64,000 bases of DNA, from positions 105,517 to 169,516 of the forward strand of contig JBKBUF010000007.1 of NCBI GenBank assembly GCA_046290815.1. The letters are read 5' to 3'. Numbering within the stretch: the first letter of the stretch is position 1; every line of letters begins with the position of its first letter. The DNA comes from JBKBUF01 sp046290815. GTDB lineage: Bacteria > Bacteroidota > Bacteroidia > Cytophagales > Cytophagaceae. This document shows, piece after piece, positions 34,618-44,866 of this stretch. Below the pieces are notes generated by a model. It was not told where the DNA came from, did not search any database, and worked only from the letters and a program-made list of their open reading frames with translations. A program made the translations under genes and the position numbers.

Positions 34618-36612
34618 ATGAAAATTGTTTTAAACGAGGAAATTACCAAAGATTATGTTCAAGCCTCATCCAGAGAGTGGTTAGAAACAAATGGATTAGG
34701 GGGATGGGCAAGTTCGACTCTTGCAGGAGCTAATTCCAGAAGTTACCATGGTATGTTTGTAGTTGCTACCAATCCTCCTGTAGGAAGAGTTGTTTTAATA
34801 TCCAAACTTGAAGAATTTGTAATGTTTAGGGATAGGAAATATGAACTAAGCTCTAATCAGTTTCCGGGAAAGATATGTGCTACAGGTTTGGAATATTTTG
34901 AAAGATTTGAGCATGAAACTAATCCTGTATTTCATTACAATATTGAAAATACTATTGAAATTTCTAAATCTGTCATAGCCATATATGAAGAAGATAAGGT
35001 GATTGTAACCTATGAAGTGAAGAAAGCACCGGGGGAATTTGAAATTGAAATTAAACCTTTTTTGGCTTATCGCGATTATCATAGTCTTCAAAGGCAGAAT
35101 GACAGAATCAATCAGGAAGCTTTATTTGGAAATGGTCTGCTTCGTCTTAGTCCGTATCCTGAGTACCCTTCAGTTTTCGTCTACATTAGAAATTCTCAGT
35201 TCAGATTCAGTCCTGAATGGTTCTTAAATTTTGAGTATAAAGAAGAGTTGAACAGGGGGCTGCAATTTCAGGAAGATCTTTTTAGTCATGGAAATTTTAT
35301 TGTCAGAGTAAAGCAGGGTAGTAAGGTGGCTGTGGTAATGTCCACTAAAGACCCATCAAGAGAGGATCCTTTCAAACTTGTATCTGCGGAGCAAAAAAGG
35401 AGAGAAAGGCTTTCCCGAAACATGACTTTTCAAGATGATCTTATTAAAAGACTTACAATAGCAGCAGATCAATTTGTAGTTCGGAGAGGAAAAAACCTTA
35501 AAACTATCATTGCCGGTTACCATTGGTTTTCTGATTGGGGCAGGGATACTATGATTTCCTTACCTGGTATATGTCTGGTTACAGGAAGGTTTGAAGAAGC
35601 AAAAAAAATACTCAAAGCCTTTGCCAAAAGCATTGACATGGGGATGATTCCGAATAGATTTCCTGATGAAGGAGAGGAGCCCGAGTACAATACCGTAGAT
35701 GCTACACTTTGGTTTTTTGTTGCTATTAAACGGTATCTGGACTATACAAATGACAGAAATTTTGTGTTAAAAGATTTGCTTCCTGTCTTGAAAGATATTA
35801 TTTCCTGGCATGACAGAGGTACAAGATATAATATCAAAGTCGACCAAGATGGATTGTTATATGCGGGCCAGCCTGGTGTGCAATTAACATGGATGGATGC
35901 AAAGATTGGAGATTGGGTAGTTACGCCTAGAGAAGGAAAAGCAGTAGAGATAAATGCATTATGGTATAATGCTTTAATGATTTTAGGTGAATTGACAGAG
36001 AAGAAGGCTGAATTCAAATTAAGTAAACAATATTACGATAGAGCTGAATCAGTAAAAAACGCCTTTCTTAATACTTTTGTAATACATGACAGAGGTTATC
36101 TTTTTGATTACATCAATCATAGTGAAAAGAGTGACGCAATAAGGCCTAATCAGCTATTTGCTATAAGTCTTCCTTATAGTTTGCTTGATCATGATCTATC
36201 CCAATCTATATTAAGAATTGTCGAGGAGAAATTATTAACCCCGGTCGGTTTAAGAAGCCTTTCTCCTGATGACCCTATGTTTAGGGGAACTTATCATGGC
36301 GACCAGCTTGCAAGAGATGGCGCTTACCACCAGGGTACTGTATGGTCTTGGCTAATCGGTCCTTATATTACGGCAAAAATTAAACTTCAGGGTGATGAAG
36401 GCAGAGCTGAGGTATTAAGGTGGATTGAAAGCTTCACTACTCATCTTTCTGAAGCCGGCATAGGTACAATATCTGAAATATTCGAAGGAAATCACCCATT
36501 TTATCCAAAAGGTTGCATTGCTCAGGCCTGGAGTGTTGCAGAACTGCTAAGAGCGTATGTAGAGGATGTTTTAGGCGCAGCAAAAACAGGTGAAAGAAGA
36601 AGGAAAAGTTAA
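34618..36612 (+). CDS. Glycogen debranching enzyme (amylo-alpha-1,6-glucosidase type)
   Basis: A 664-aa cytosolic enzyme. The N-terminal beta-sandwich has EWLETNGLGGWASST and SRSYHGMFV, and the C-terminal (alpha/alpha)6 barrel has WFSDWGRDTMISLPG, YNTVDATLWFF, LTWMDAKIGDWVVTPREGK, QLARDGAYHQGTVWSWLIG. These match the archaeal/bacterial gde family (GH133) that removes alpha-1,6 branches of glycogen. The acidic residues in DWGRD and WMDAK are the likely catalytic region. A near-consensus -7 box (TATCTTTA, about 34558) lies upstream. No other glycogen gene is adjacent. Confidence 0.88.
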   Translation: MKIVLNEEITKDYVQASSREWLETNGLGGWASSTLAGANSRSYHGMFVVATNPPVGRVVLISKLEEFVMFRDRKYELSSNQFPGKICATGLEYFERFEHETNPVFHYNIENTIEISKSVIAIYEEDKVIVTYEVKKAPGEFEIEIKPFLAYRDYHSLQRQNDRINQEALFGNGLLRLSPYPEYPSVFVYIRNSQFRFSPEWFLNFEYKEELNRGLQFQEDLFSHGNFIVRVKQGSKVAVVMSTKDPSREDPFKLVSAEQKRRERLSRNMTFQDDLIKRLTIAADQFVVRRGKNLKTIIAGYHWFSDWGRDTMISLPGICLVTGRFEEAKKILKAFAKSIDMGMIPNRFPDEGEEPEYNTVDATLWFFVAIKRYLDYTNDRNFVLKDLLPVLKDIISWHDRGTRYNIKVDQDGLLYAGQPGVQLTWMDAKIGDWVVTPREGKAVEINALWYNALMILGELTEKKAEFKLSKQYYDRAESVKNAFLNTFVIHDRGYLFDYINHSEKSDAIRPNQLFAISLPYSLLDHDLSQSILRIVEEKLLTPVGLRSLSPDDPMFRGTYHGDQLARDGAYHQGTVWSWLIGPYITAKIKLQGDEGRAEVLRWIESFTTHLSEAGIGTISEIFEGNHPFYPKGCIAQAWSVAELLRAYVEDVLGAAKTGERRRKS

Positions 36613-36684
36613 ATCAACGGTTAAAGTTTATAGTTCCCTTAATTGTTTTACATCTTAATGCTTTAAACTTTAAACTTTGAACTT

Positions 36685-39069
36685 TTACAAAAAGAAGTTC
36701 ACTGAAAACTTAAATACAAAATTATCTATAAGTTTTGGTTGTACGTAATAACCATACCTGTATAGAAAGCCAGCTCCAACTCCTGTTTTTAAACCCATAA
36801 GGTTAACTACAACAATATTGTTTAAAAAGGAGCCGGTCTCGTGGTAGCCTTTTTCCATAGTTTTAAATGGAATTCTAACATGATGTTCAGGATTGCTTAA
36901 TGATCCGTAGCCGGAGTTGTGCAGAATCCATAATGATGGGGATATGGATTTGGTTAAATAAAACTTTCCAAAATCATGGGAAACGAATAATGCCGCATAT
37001 CTATCCATCAGGAATTCATTATAACCCATAGTTTCAAAACTGTTGTGGATTACTACAGATAAATTTTTAAAACTACCTCTGCCATTATAAAGTTTCATAT
37101 AAGGAGCACCGGTAGGAACATATCCCATGACTAATTGAATCCCTGTTTTCCCATAATCCAGGAATTTTATATTCTGTTCAATTTTTAAATCATATCGGGT
37201 ATAAGAGAAGTCTCCACTGACAGGTCCTTTTATACCTTGTGTATACAAAAAGTAAACTATAGGGTATTTAGTCGGAAGAGGAGTTTCTCTGTTTTCTATT
37301 CTAAGGTATTTCTCGCCAAAAGCATATCTGAATCCTAATCTTATTTCGGTAAAACCATAATCATTACGGGGGGCATCCTGGTAAATATAGTCGTACGTCG
37401 GTCTGTGACTTGCAATGCTCCAACTAAGTATAGCATCGAAATTCCTTAGTGAATGAAATTTGAATCCATGTTCGGCCTCCGTTACAAGGTCAAGTATCCT
37501 TAGTCTGAATAATCTTAAAGGTTCACTTGTATATTGATACCTGTCGAAAGGGAAGAATGTTCCGCCGGATTCTTTCAAATCTCTTGTCCATCGTGAAAAG
37601 AATCCAAGCTTATGTTCTTTGCTAAAGTAAAAAATACCATCAGCACCATATTTGCTTTTCTTGTCTCTTAATCCGTAACCATAATAACCGCCCACAATAA
37701 TTCTGTTTGAAAATTTATGGTTGGTGTGGGCACCAATACCTATTCTGGTACCTTCTACTTCATTAAAATTTAATATCCTGTCAAGATCCACATTGATTTT
37801 ATTGACTGGCAGAGTCCCATAGTATACATTTTCTCCAATTCTTAGTAATTTTTCTATATTTCCTTTTGCATCCAGCGCTTCAAAAAAGGAATAGGTAAGA
37901 GAGTCTCCTCGTTTCAGATTTTCTCTCCTTTGCTTTTCCCAATATTCTTCATCCATCGCAGGTAGATCAAAAGGATATTTAAGAGCGACTTTTGTGTAAG
38001 ATTTTTTTCTAACGAAATCACGGGTTTTGATGTCAAAAAGCCAGGTGTTATTGGTAGCTGTGTAATAGTCTGTCCCTTTTTTGTACTTTATAATTGTTTT
38101 TGTTCTGACAGGGAAATATTTTGCATCCCCTACATCTTCATATGTTTGTAACAACTCCATGGATAAGGAACTTTCTGAATCCGGCATTGCGATAAGGTGG
38201 CTTACATTATAATTGTTTTTGCTTATGTATAAGAAGCCTTTAGACATGTCAAATTTTCGTTCAGGCCGTGCATTGTATTTTATAATGTATAAGGTGTCAT
38301 GTGGAAGTGGTATAGTATCGATAACATTAAAGATATATCTCTTAAATGTATTTGGTGCCAGAGGTCCTATATAAGGTGTTCCCGAAAGTGATAGATAATC
38401 ATCATAAGCAGATACCGAATTGTTTTGAATAGACTGTAGCACCAAGCCCGGAACATCCATAGCAGATGCTTTCACAGCCCTGACTTCCTCAGTATTATAT
38501 ATATTGTCTCTGTACTTTTTTTCAGTAACAGCTTCAATAATCAGAAAATGCTGATCCTCTCTGAAATGGATTAGTTTAGAGTTAATGGTTTTAAGCATTT
38601 TCCTAAGCAATCTGTTAGACTTCTCTATATCTGTTGCTGTAATTATAAATTTATTATAAGATTTATATGAGTGGTATTTGTAGTTTTTATGATAGTTATA
38701 TTGTTTATTGTCAATTACACGGTTAATAATGTTTGCAGCCTCATAATTGGAACATGTATCTTTTATGAAAAACAAATAAAGATTCATGCTTACTTGAATG
38801 CTGCTATCTAAAGGTGGGTACAGGTAGACTGTCCTGTACATATATCTTTTAAAAGATATTTTCTTTACAGGTTGATCTATATTGACAGTAAATTTCCCGT
38901 CTTCATCGGAAAGCATGTGGATCTGGTCATTGATAGTAATATGAACAAATGCCAAAGGAACCTTAGAAAAAGTTTCGGTTACTTTTCCTTTAATAATTTG
39001 TGATTGACAAAAAGTGTCAGGGGAAATTAGTAAGGATAAAAATAGCCCTAAAACCTTAAGATATCTCAC
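36685..39069 (-). CDS. DUF5686 outer-membrane protein with carboxypeptidase-like regulatory domain
   Basis: A 794-aa protein with a signal peptide (ends near FCQSQ). Residues about 25-95 form a carboxypeptidase-D regulatory-like beta sandwich (IIKGKVTETFSKVPLAFVHI), as found at the N-termini of SusC-type proteins. The rest follows the DUF5686 pattern and ends with many amphipathic strands and a terminal Phe (KFSVNFFL), fitting an outer-membrane barrel. Function unknown. It lies 8 bp after the patatin-like gene, so the two are co-transcribed. Confidence 0.82.
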   Translation of the reverse strand: MRYLKVLGLFLSLLISPDTFCQSQIIKGKVTETFSKVPLAFVHITINDQIHMLSDEDGKFTVNIDQPVKKISFKRYMYRTVYLYPPLDSSIQVSMNLYLFFIKDTCSNYEAANIINRVIDNKQYNYHKNYKYHSYKSYNKFIITATDIEKSNRLLRKMLKTINSKLIHFREDQHFLIIEAVTEKKYRDNIYNTEEVRAVKASAMDVPGLVLQSIQNNSVSAYDDYLSLSGTPYIGPLAPNTFKRYIFNVIDTIPLPHDTLYIIKYNARPERKFDMSKGFLYISKNNYNVSHLIAMPDSESSLSMELLQTYEDVGDAKYFPVRTKTIIKYKKGTDYYTATNNTWLFDIKTRDFVRKKSYTKVALKYPFDLPAMDEEYWEKQRRENLKRGDSLTYSFFEALDAKGNIEKLLRIGENVYYGTLPVNKINVDLDRILNFNEVEGTRIGIGAHTNHKFSNRIIVGGYYGYGLRDKKSKYGADGIFYFSKEHKLGFFSRWTRDLKESGGTFFPFDRYQYTSEPLRLFRLRILDLVTEAEHGFKFHSLRNFDAILSWSIASHRPTYDYIYQDAPRNDYGFTEIRLGFRYAFGEKYLRIENRETPLPTKYPIVYFLYTQGIKGPVSGDFSYTRYDLKIEQNIKFLDYGKTGIQLVMGYVPTGAPYMKLYNGRGSFKNLSVVIHNSFETMGYNEFLMDRYAALFVSHDFGKFYLTKSISPSLWILHNSGYGSLSNPEHHVRIPFKTMEKGYHETGSFLNNIVVVNLMGLKTGVGAGFLYRYGYYVQPKLIDNFVFKFSVNFFL

Positions 39070-39077
39070 CTGGTCTA

Positions 39078-41387
39078 TCAGTTACTGTTTAGCAGAGATT
39101 TTAGTTTTTGGATAGAAGCCTGATTGTTTGCTTCGAAAATAGTTCTTTTTATACTTTCTTTTTCCCGGGTTGTCAGGTGCCAGCTTAGGGCGGCCCTTTC
39201 TGCTCTTTGTTTTTCTTCCACTTCTACAGGATCTATTTTCTTTTCAATCAATTTATCCCAATACTTGGGCTTAGGAATATATTCAAAGTTAATAACTTTT
39301 AAGTCACCTTTAAACCATTCGTGGGCAAATTCAACTAAATTATCGTTATTAAAGTCCTGCAAATAATCCCAATTGTTGTAAAGGCTTCCTATGGGAGTGA
39401 ATATCTTTTGGAATATAGAGGTTTGTGTGTTTTTTTCGATAGGGCTGTTTTTCTCAGAATCCCTGATGGAAACTATTACAACACCTCCTGTATTTTGGCT
39501 GATCCAATCTTTAAATACATAAAGAAATTTCAAGGCGTCTCTGATACCAAAGTTATCTGATAAACCGGCATCCATAATCTCCATGGTCGGATAGCTTGGA
39601 AGTTCTACATTAGGGGTAATGTATGGAAAAGTGGCACTCATTCGGATTGCGCTTAAAAATCTTAGGTTCTGTGCATCCTGCTTTTCATAAAATCTGGAAA
39701 ACTCTATCCCTTTTATTTTATGATTTACATCCGCAAACCCAAAAGAGGATGCTGAAGTCATGTAAGAAGCCGGCTGTGCAGAAATGAATAATTTTCTACC
39801 GTCATTTATTACTGTAGGAGAAAAAATCAGCATGGGAATTTTACCCTGCATTTCAGGATCTTTGTATTGCGATACTTTTTTATCCAATGCATAGTCAAGA
39901 TTTTTATTTAGTTGCTCCTCGAATGCATAGCCCCGATCCTTTAGATATTCATAATTGCCATAGTTGAATTTTTGAAATCTAAAAAATATATCATTTACCA
40001 CCAGGCTGAATATAACCGGATTTAATACATCTTTTGTAACATTATTATAATATCGATCATCATAAATATTAAGCTCCTTGCCCTCCATTTTCTGAAGATA
40101 CAACTCTCTGAAATAACTTGCACCAACCATACCCCCTGAGGCGCCGGTAATGAGTATTGACTGATTTAATAGTTTGCCTGTTGTAGAACTGTCCACAAAT
40201 TGTAAGGTACGGGTAGTCCATGCAGCAGCTCTCTGGCCCCCTCCGCTAACACATATCATTACCATTTTTGGCTTGCTGCCTGCAGGAAATTTGCTCTTCC
40301 AGTTTTCAAGGATTTGAATGGTGTGTTTTACATCTTGCTGACAGGTTTGTTTATTACCTAATTCATTCAACCTTTCGATAGTGTATTCTGCAGGAGCAGT
40401 ATTGTAATTTAATCCATAAGCCTGGTACTTGGAGTCAATAATTCCATATTTGACAAAGAAATTAAAAACGATCAATGATGCGATCAGTGCGGTAATTGCC
40501 CAGCCTCTCAGCCAATAGGAGAACGCCCCAGTAAACATCACAAAAATGGAGAAGAATAATATACCACTGGCTGCAGCCGGAATCTGGAAGTAACTGTTGT
40601 CTCTAAAAAGTCCAAGGAGGATGATAAGTATAATGACAAATATTTCAACAATAACAGCATTTAGGTGATTCTGGTCGAATATTTTTAAAAGGATTTCCTT
40701 GTCATAGGAGTTGTATTCCGGAACAGGAATAACTTTAAAAGGCAGTTCAATGTAGTTATTAACTTTGTATTTGTTCCTCTTTGCGCTTTTCAGCTTTTTC
40801 ATCACATTGACCCTGTTGATAGTGGTCTTTTTTAGCTGTTTATCAAGATTACTGGCCAGTTCTTTAAATATGTCCTTGTTGGTGGACATGAAGTATGATA
40901 TAATGATTACCAGTGTCAATATCAAAGCAAGTACAAAACTGACCACTTCAATGAAAATCTGAAAATTGGTTTGAAACCCGCTTTTGAACTGAAATCTGAT
41001 GATATTGATTATATAAACTGTTACGAAAGTGACAGGTATAATACTATTGTTCAGGCAGAACTTGGTAAATGGTCGTGAGATAGTTCCTAGGAAGTTAAAT
41101 CTATAGCTATCAAGGATATATGTAGTAATGTGAAATGAAATAATAAAAATAGCAGTAGCAACACCTAATATTGCAAACCCTTTATAATCTACAGTATTCA
41201 TGTACTCAGGATCCAGAAAAAGATATGGGATCCCCATAATATTTCCGGCCGTGCCGGTGACAAAGGCAAAAAGGATAAACCAAAGCAGTAACAGGATCTG
41301 GTTCTTTTTGAAATGATTTACCAGAAGCTGAATAGGGAAAGAATAGTAAAATTCCTCCAGTGCTTTAAAGTTTTTAATTTTTACCAT
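39078..41387 (-). CDS. Membrane-anchored patatin-like phospholipase
   Basis: A 769-aa protein. The N-terminal 330 residues hold about six to eight hydrophobic helices in two groups, separated by a basic soluble stretch. A patatin domain follows: glycine-rich oxyanion segment CVSGGGQRAAAW, nucleophile elbow GAS417GG, and the catalytic Asp606 in MDAGLSDNFG. It should hydrolyse acyl esters of lipids at the inner membrane. The phospholipid substrate is unknown. It forms a two-gene unit with the DUF5686 gene. The fusion of a long polytopic region with patatin is unusual compared with soluble bacterial patatins. Confidence 0.85.
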   Translation of the reverse strand: MVKIKNFKALEEFYYSFPIQLLVNHFKKNQILLLLWFILFAFVTGTAGNIMGIPYLFLDPEYMNTVDYKGFAILGVATAIFIISFHITTYILDSYRFNFLGTISRPFTKFCLNNSIIPVTFVTVYIINIIRFQFKSGFQTNFQIFIEVVSFVLALILTLVIIISYFMSTNKDIFKELASNLDKQLKKTTINRVNVMKKLKSAKRNKYKVNNYIELPFKVIPVPEYNSYDKEILLKIFDQNHLNAVIVEIFVIILIILLGLFRDNSYFQIPAAASGILFFSIFVMFTGAFSYWLRGWAITALIASLIVFNFFVKYGIIDSKYQAYGLNYNTAPAEYTIERLNELGNKQTCQQDVKHTIQILENWKSKFPAGSKPKMVMICVSGGGQRAAAWTTRTLQFVDSSTTGKLLNQSILITGASGGMVGASYFRELYLQKMEGKELNIYDDRYYNNVTKDVLNPVIFSLVVNDIFFRFQKFNYGNYEYLKDRGYAFEEQLNKNLDYALDKKVSQYKDPEMQGKIPMLIFSPTVINDGRKLFISAQPASYMTSASSFGFADVNHKIKGIEFSRFYEKQDAQNLRFLSAIRMSATFPYITPNVELPSYPTMEIMDAGLSDNFGIRDALKFLYVFKDWISQNTGGVVIVSIRDSEKNSPIEKNTQTSIFQKIFTPIGSLYNNWDYLQDFNNDNLVEFAHEWFKGDLKVINFEYIPKPKYWDKLIEKKIDPVEVEEKQRAERAALSWHLTTREKESIKRTIFEANNQASIQKLKSLLNSN

Positions 41388-41509
41388 TACTAGTTGACAA
41401 CGAACCTTTTCTTTTCCGGGTTACATAGACAATTTTAAATATTATATAGAATTTATCCAATGTACAAAATATAAAACTAGGCTTTTATTTTTTTAGTATT
41501 TATAATTCA

Positions 41510-41517
41510 TAAATTTG
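41510..41517 (+). promoter_or_regulatory. -7 promoter element of lepA
   Basis: TAAATTTG matches TAnnTTTG. A start near 41522 would leave a leader of about 15 nt before the ATG at 41538. Confidence 0.5.
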
Positions 41518-41537
41518 TAGTTTCTTCAGAATTAAGA

Positions 41538-43325
41538 ATGGAAAATATCCGGAATTTTTGCATAATCGCCCACATAGACCACGGTAAAAGTACTTTAGCA
41601 GACCGCCTACTTGAGTTTACCAAAACAATTACCTCAAGACAAATGCAGGCACAGGTACTGGATGATATGGATCTTGAAAGGGAACGTGGTATCACTATCA
41701 AGAGCCATGCCATTCAAATGAATTATCAGCACAATGGAAAGAATTATGTTTTGAACCTTATCGATACCCCCGGGCACGTAGATTTTTCCTATGAGGTATC
41801 TCGTTCCATAGCGGCATGTGAAGGAGCTTTACTTTTGGTAGACGCTTCACAGGGAATTCAGGCTCAAACTATTTCCAACCTTTACCTTGCGCTATCTCAC
41901 GATTTGGAAATTATTCCTGTTCTTAATAAGATGGACCTTCCTGGTGCAATGCCTGAAGAGGTGAAAGATCAGATGGTGGACCTGATTGGATGTTCAAGAG
42001 ATTCCATTATCCCTGCGAGTGGCAAAGAAGGTACGGGCATTGATAAAGTACTGGAAGCAATTGTTGAAAGAATCCCTGCTCCTAAAGGAGATAAAAATGC
42101 CCCTTTACAGGCATTGATATTTGACTCTGTTTATAATTCCTTCCGCGGTATAGAAGTAATTTTCAGGGTGTTAAACGGTAAAATTCAAAAAGGCGATAAA
42201 GTAAAATTTGTTGCAACCGGTAAAGAATATGTTGCAGATGAAATCGGAATCCTGAGGCTGGAGAAAGAACCAAGAAACGTAATAGAAGCAGGTGATGTAG
42301 GATACCTTATCTCGGGAATTAAGAGTGCAAGAGAGGTTAAAGTAGGGGATACAATTACTCATGTCGATAATCCGACGAAAGAAGCCGTAAAAGGATTTGA
42401 AGATGTAAAACCTATGGTTTTTGCAGGGGTATACCCGGTAGAGACCAGCGATTATGAAGATTTGAGAGAAGCAATTGAAAAACTTCAACTCAACGACGCT
42501 TCTCTGGTATGGGAGCCTGAAACCTCAGCTGCCCTTGGGTTTGGATTCCGTTGTGGTTTCCTTGGAATGCTTCACATGGAAATTGTACAGGAAAGACTGG
42601 AAAGAGAATTTGACCAGACGGTAATTACTACCGTTCCTTCGGTGTCTTTCCATGCATATGATATTAAAGGAATCCAGCATGTTGTAAATGCTCCATCTGA
42701 AATGCTCGATCCTTCTAAGCTTGACAGAATTGAAGAGCCGTTTATTAAAGCACAGATAATTACCAAAGCAGACTTCATAGGTTCTATTATGACCTTATGT
42801 ATGGACAAAAGAGGTATTTTAAGAAATCAGGTTTACCTGACTACAGATAGAGTTGAAATGATTTTTGATATGCCTTTATCCGAAATGGTTTTTGACTTTT
42901 TTGATAAACTTAAGACCATTTCTAAAGGATATGCCTCTCTGGATTATGAACTCATCGGATACAGAGAGTCCACCATGGTGAAACTGGATATTCTGTTAAA
43001 CGGTGATAAGGTTGACGCACTTTCGGCAATTGTACATAGAGATAAGGCTTACGAGTGGGGTAAAAAACTTTGTGAAAAATTAAAAGAACTTCTGCCAAGA
43101 CAACAATTTGAAATTGCCATACAGGCAGCAATCGGTGCAAAGATTATCGCAAGAGAAACTGTAAAAGCTTTGAGAAAAGATGTTTTGGCAAAGTGTTATG
43201 GTGGCGACATTTCAAGAAAACGTAAGCTTTTAGAGAAGCAAAAGAAAGGTAAGAAACGGATGAGACAGGTAGGGAATGTGGAGATTCCTCAGGAAGCATT
43301 CATGGCAGTATTAAAAATTGAATAA
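41538..43325 (+). CDS. lepA: Elongation factor 4 (LepA)
   Basis: A 595-aa ribosome-associated GTPase, which acts on stalled or mistranslocated ribosomes and aids 30S assembly. G1 is AHIDHGKST, G2 lies in ERERGITIKSH, G3 is DTPGH and G4 is NKMD. The EF-G-like domains II, III and V follow. The LepA-specific C-terminal domain is present with the basic tail KRKLLEKQKKGKKRMRQVG. Length is normal. FolD starts 8 bp downstream. Confidence 0.96.
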   Translation: MENIRNFCIIAHIDHGKSTLADRLLEFTKTITSRQMQAQVLDDMDLERERGITIKSHAIQMNYQHNGKNYVLNLIDTPGHVDFSYEVSRSIAACEGALLLVDASQGIQAQTISNLYLALSHDLEIIPVLNKMDLPGAMPEEVKDQMVDLIGCSRDSIIPASGKEGTGIDKVLEAIVERIPAPKGDKNAPLQALIFDSVYNSFRGIEVIFRVLNGKIQKGDKVKFVATGKEYVADEIGILRLEKEPRNVIEAGDVGYLISGIKSAREVKVGDTITHVDNPTKEAVKGFEDVKPMVFAGVYPVETSDYEDLREAIEKLQLNDASLVWEPETSAALGFGFRCGFLGMLHMEIVQERLEREFDQTVITTVPSVSFHAYDIKGIQHVVNAPSEMLDPSKLDRIEEPFIKAQIITKADFIGSIMTLCMDKRGILRNQVYLTTDRVEMIFDMPLSEMVFDFFDKLKTISKGYASLDYELIGYRESTMVKLDILLNGDKVDALSAIVHRDKAYEWGKKLCEKLKELLPRQQFEIAIQAAIGAKIIARETVKALRKDVLAKCYGGDISRKRKLLEKQKKGKKRMRQVGNVEIPQEAFMAVLKIE

Positions 43326-43333
43326 TAGTTTTT

Positions 43334-44242
43334 ATGAGCAGCAACACGATCACAGCCCGATTATTGGATGGCAAAAAAGTAGCCTCGGAGATAAAGCAGG
43401 AAATTATTGCAGAGGTAGAGCAAATTAAGCGCTCCGGAGGGAAGGTACCTCATCTTGCTGCAATCCTTGTCGGAAATGACGGGGCAAGTGAAACTTATGT
43501 TGCCAGCAAAATTAAATCCTGTGAAGAAGTAGGTTTTAAATCTTCACATTTTCGTTTCGACTCCTCTATTTCTGAAAATGATCTTCTTCAGAAAATTGAA
43601 GATATTAATAATGATCCGGATATTGATGGCTTAATTGTTCAGTTGCCTTTACCTAAGCATATTTCAGTTGAAAAGGTAACCGAAAAGATTCGTCCGGAAA
43701 AAGACGTGGATGGTTTTCATCCCACCAATATTGGAAGAATGAATAAATGTCTTCCTGCTCATATTGCTGCGACTCCTAACGGAATATTGATGTTGTTGCA
43801 AAAATACAAAGTTGAAACGTTTGGTAAACATTGCGTAGTGGTTGGTAGAAGTAACATTGTTGGATCACCTATGAGCATACTAATGGCTCGTGAAGGAGAT
43901 CCCGGAAATTGTACTGTAACTCTTTGTCATAAATATACAGTTGACCTTGCCAGTTATACCCGTATGGCAGATATTCTTATTGTTGCGGTTGGTATTCCTA
44001 ATCTGATTACTTCTGACATGGTGAAAGAAGGTGCGGTAGTTATAGATGTTGGAATTACCCGTGTATCCGATAGTACTAAAAAATCCGGTTATGCATTGAA
44101 GGGTGACGTTGACTTTGACAATGTCGCTCCAAAATGCAGTTATATCACCCCTGTTCCGGGAGGTGTAGGACCAATGACAATAGTATCATTGCTCTTTAAT
44201 ACTCTAACAGCCGCAAAAGGTGAAACCTTTATCAGAAAATGA
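43334..44242 (+). CDS. folD: Bifunctional methylenetetrahydrofolate dehydrogenase/cyclohydrolase
   Basis: A 302-aa enzyme of one-carbon metabolism converting 5,10-methylene-THF to 10-formyl-THF with NADP+. Motifs: YVASKIKSCEEVGF (catalytic Tyr/Lys), DGLIVQLPLPKH, PEKDVDGFHP, VVVGRSNIVGSP (dinucleotide-binding) and PVPGGVGPMTIVSLL. It lies between lepA and queE, whose GTG start is inside its last 23 bp. One operon is likely. Confidence 0.95.
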   Translation: MSSNTITARLLDGKKVASEIKQEIIAEVEQIKRSGGKVPHLAAILVGNDGASETYVASKIKSCEEVGFKSSHFRFDSSISENDLLQKIEDINNDPDIDGLIVQLPLPKHISVEKVTEKIRPEKDVDGFHPTNIGRMNKCLPAHIAATPNGILMLLQKYKVETFGKHCVVVGRSNIVGSPMSILMAREGDPGNCTVTLCHKYTVDLASYTRMADILIVAVGIPNLITSDMVKEGAVVIDVGITRVSDSTKKSGYALKGDVDFDNVAPKCSYITPVPGGVGPMTIVSLLFNTLTAAKGETFIRK

Positions 44243-44864
44243 TCTTCCTTCCTTAGTTAAAGCAGGAACCCACCTCCCCTTAATGGAGGCTTTTTATACT
44301 ATTCAGGGTGAAGGATATCATCAGGGTAAAGCCGCATATTTTATAAGACTCGCAGGCTGTGATGTTGGATGTTTCTGGTGTGATGTAAAAGAATCCTGGG
44401 ATGCCTCCGATCATCCGGTAGTACCTGTTCATGAAATCATCTCTGGATTAATAAATACTCCGGCAAGAATCGCTGTAATTACCGGCGGTGAACCATTAAT
44501 GTATGACCTTACTTGTCTTACAAATTCCATTCACTCGGAAGGTGTTCAAACAAATATTGAAACATCAGGTGTATATCCAATAACCGGTTCCTGGGATTGG
44601 GTATGTTTTTCACCAAAAAAGTTTAAGGAGCCACACCCTTCCATATTTCCTGTGGCGAATGAATTAAAAGTAATTGTTTACAATAAATCTGATTTGGATT
44701 GGGCGGAATCATATGCAAACAGAGTAAATCAGGAATGTAAATTATATCTTCAGCCGGAATGGTCAAAACATGAGGAGTTGCTTCCGGTTATTATTGAATA
44801 TGTGAAAAACAATCCCAAATGGGAACTGTCGTTACAAATACATAAATACCTGAATATTCCTTAG
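44220..44864 (+). CDS. queE: 7-carboxy-7-deazaguanine synthase
   Basis: A 214-aa radical-SAM enzyme that makes CDG in queuosine synthesis. The iron-sulfur cysteines appear as C-D-V-G-C-F-W-C within GCDVGCFWCDVKESW, preceded by the substrate-binding MEAFYTIQGEG. ITGGEPLMY is the SAM-binding GGE motif. The start is uncertain: GTG at 44220 (used here, overlapping folD by 23 bp) keeps the N-terminal extension common in Bacteroidota homologues. The ATG at 44283 would begin directly at MEAFY. QueD is encoded at 53107 in the same window. Confidence 0.9.
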   Translation: MKPLSENDLPSLVKAGTHLPLMEAFYTIQGEGYHQGKAAYFIRLAGCDVGCFWCDVKESWDASDHPVVPVHEIISGLINTPARIAVITGGEPLMYDLTCLTNSIHSEGVQTNIETSGVYPITGSWDWVCFSPKKFKEPHPSIFPVANELKVIVYNKSDLDWAESYANRVNQECKLYLQPEWSKHEELLPVIIEYVKNNPKWELSLQIHKYLNIP

Positions 44865-44866
44865 CT

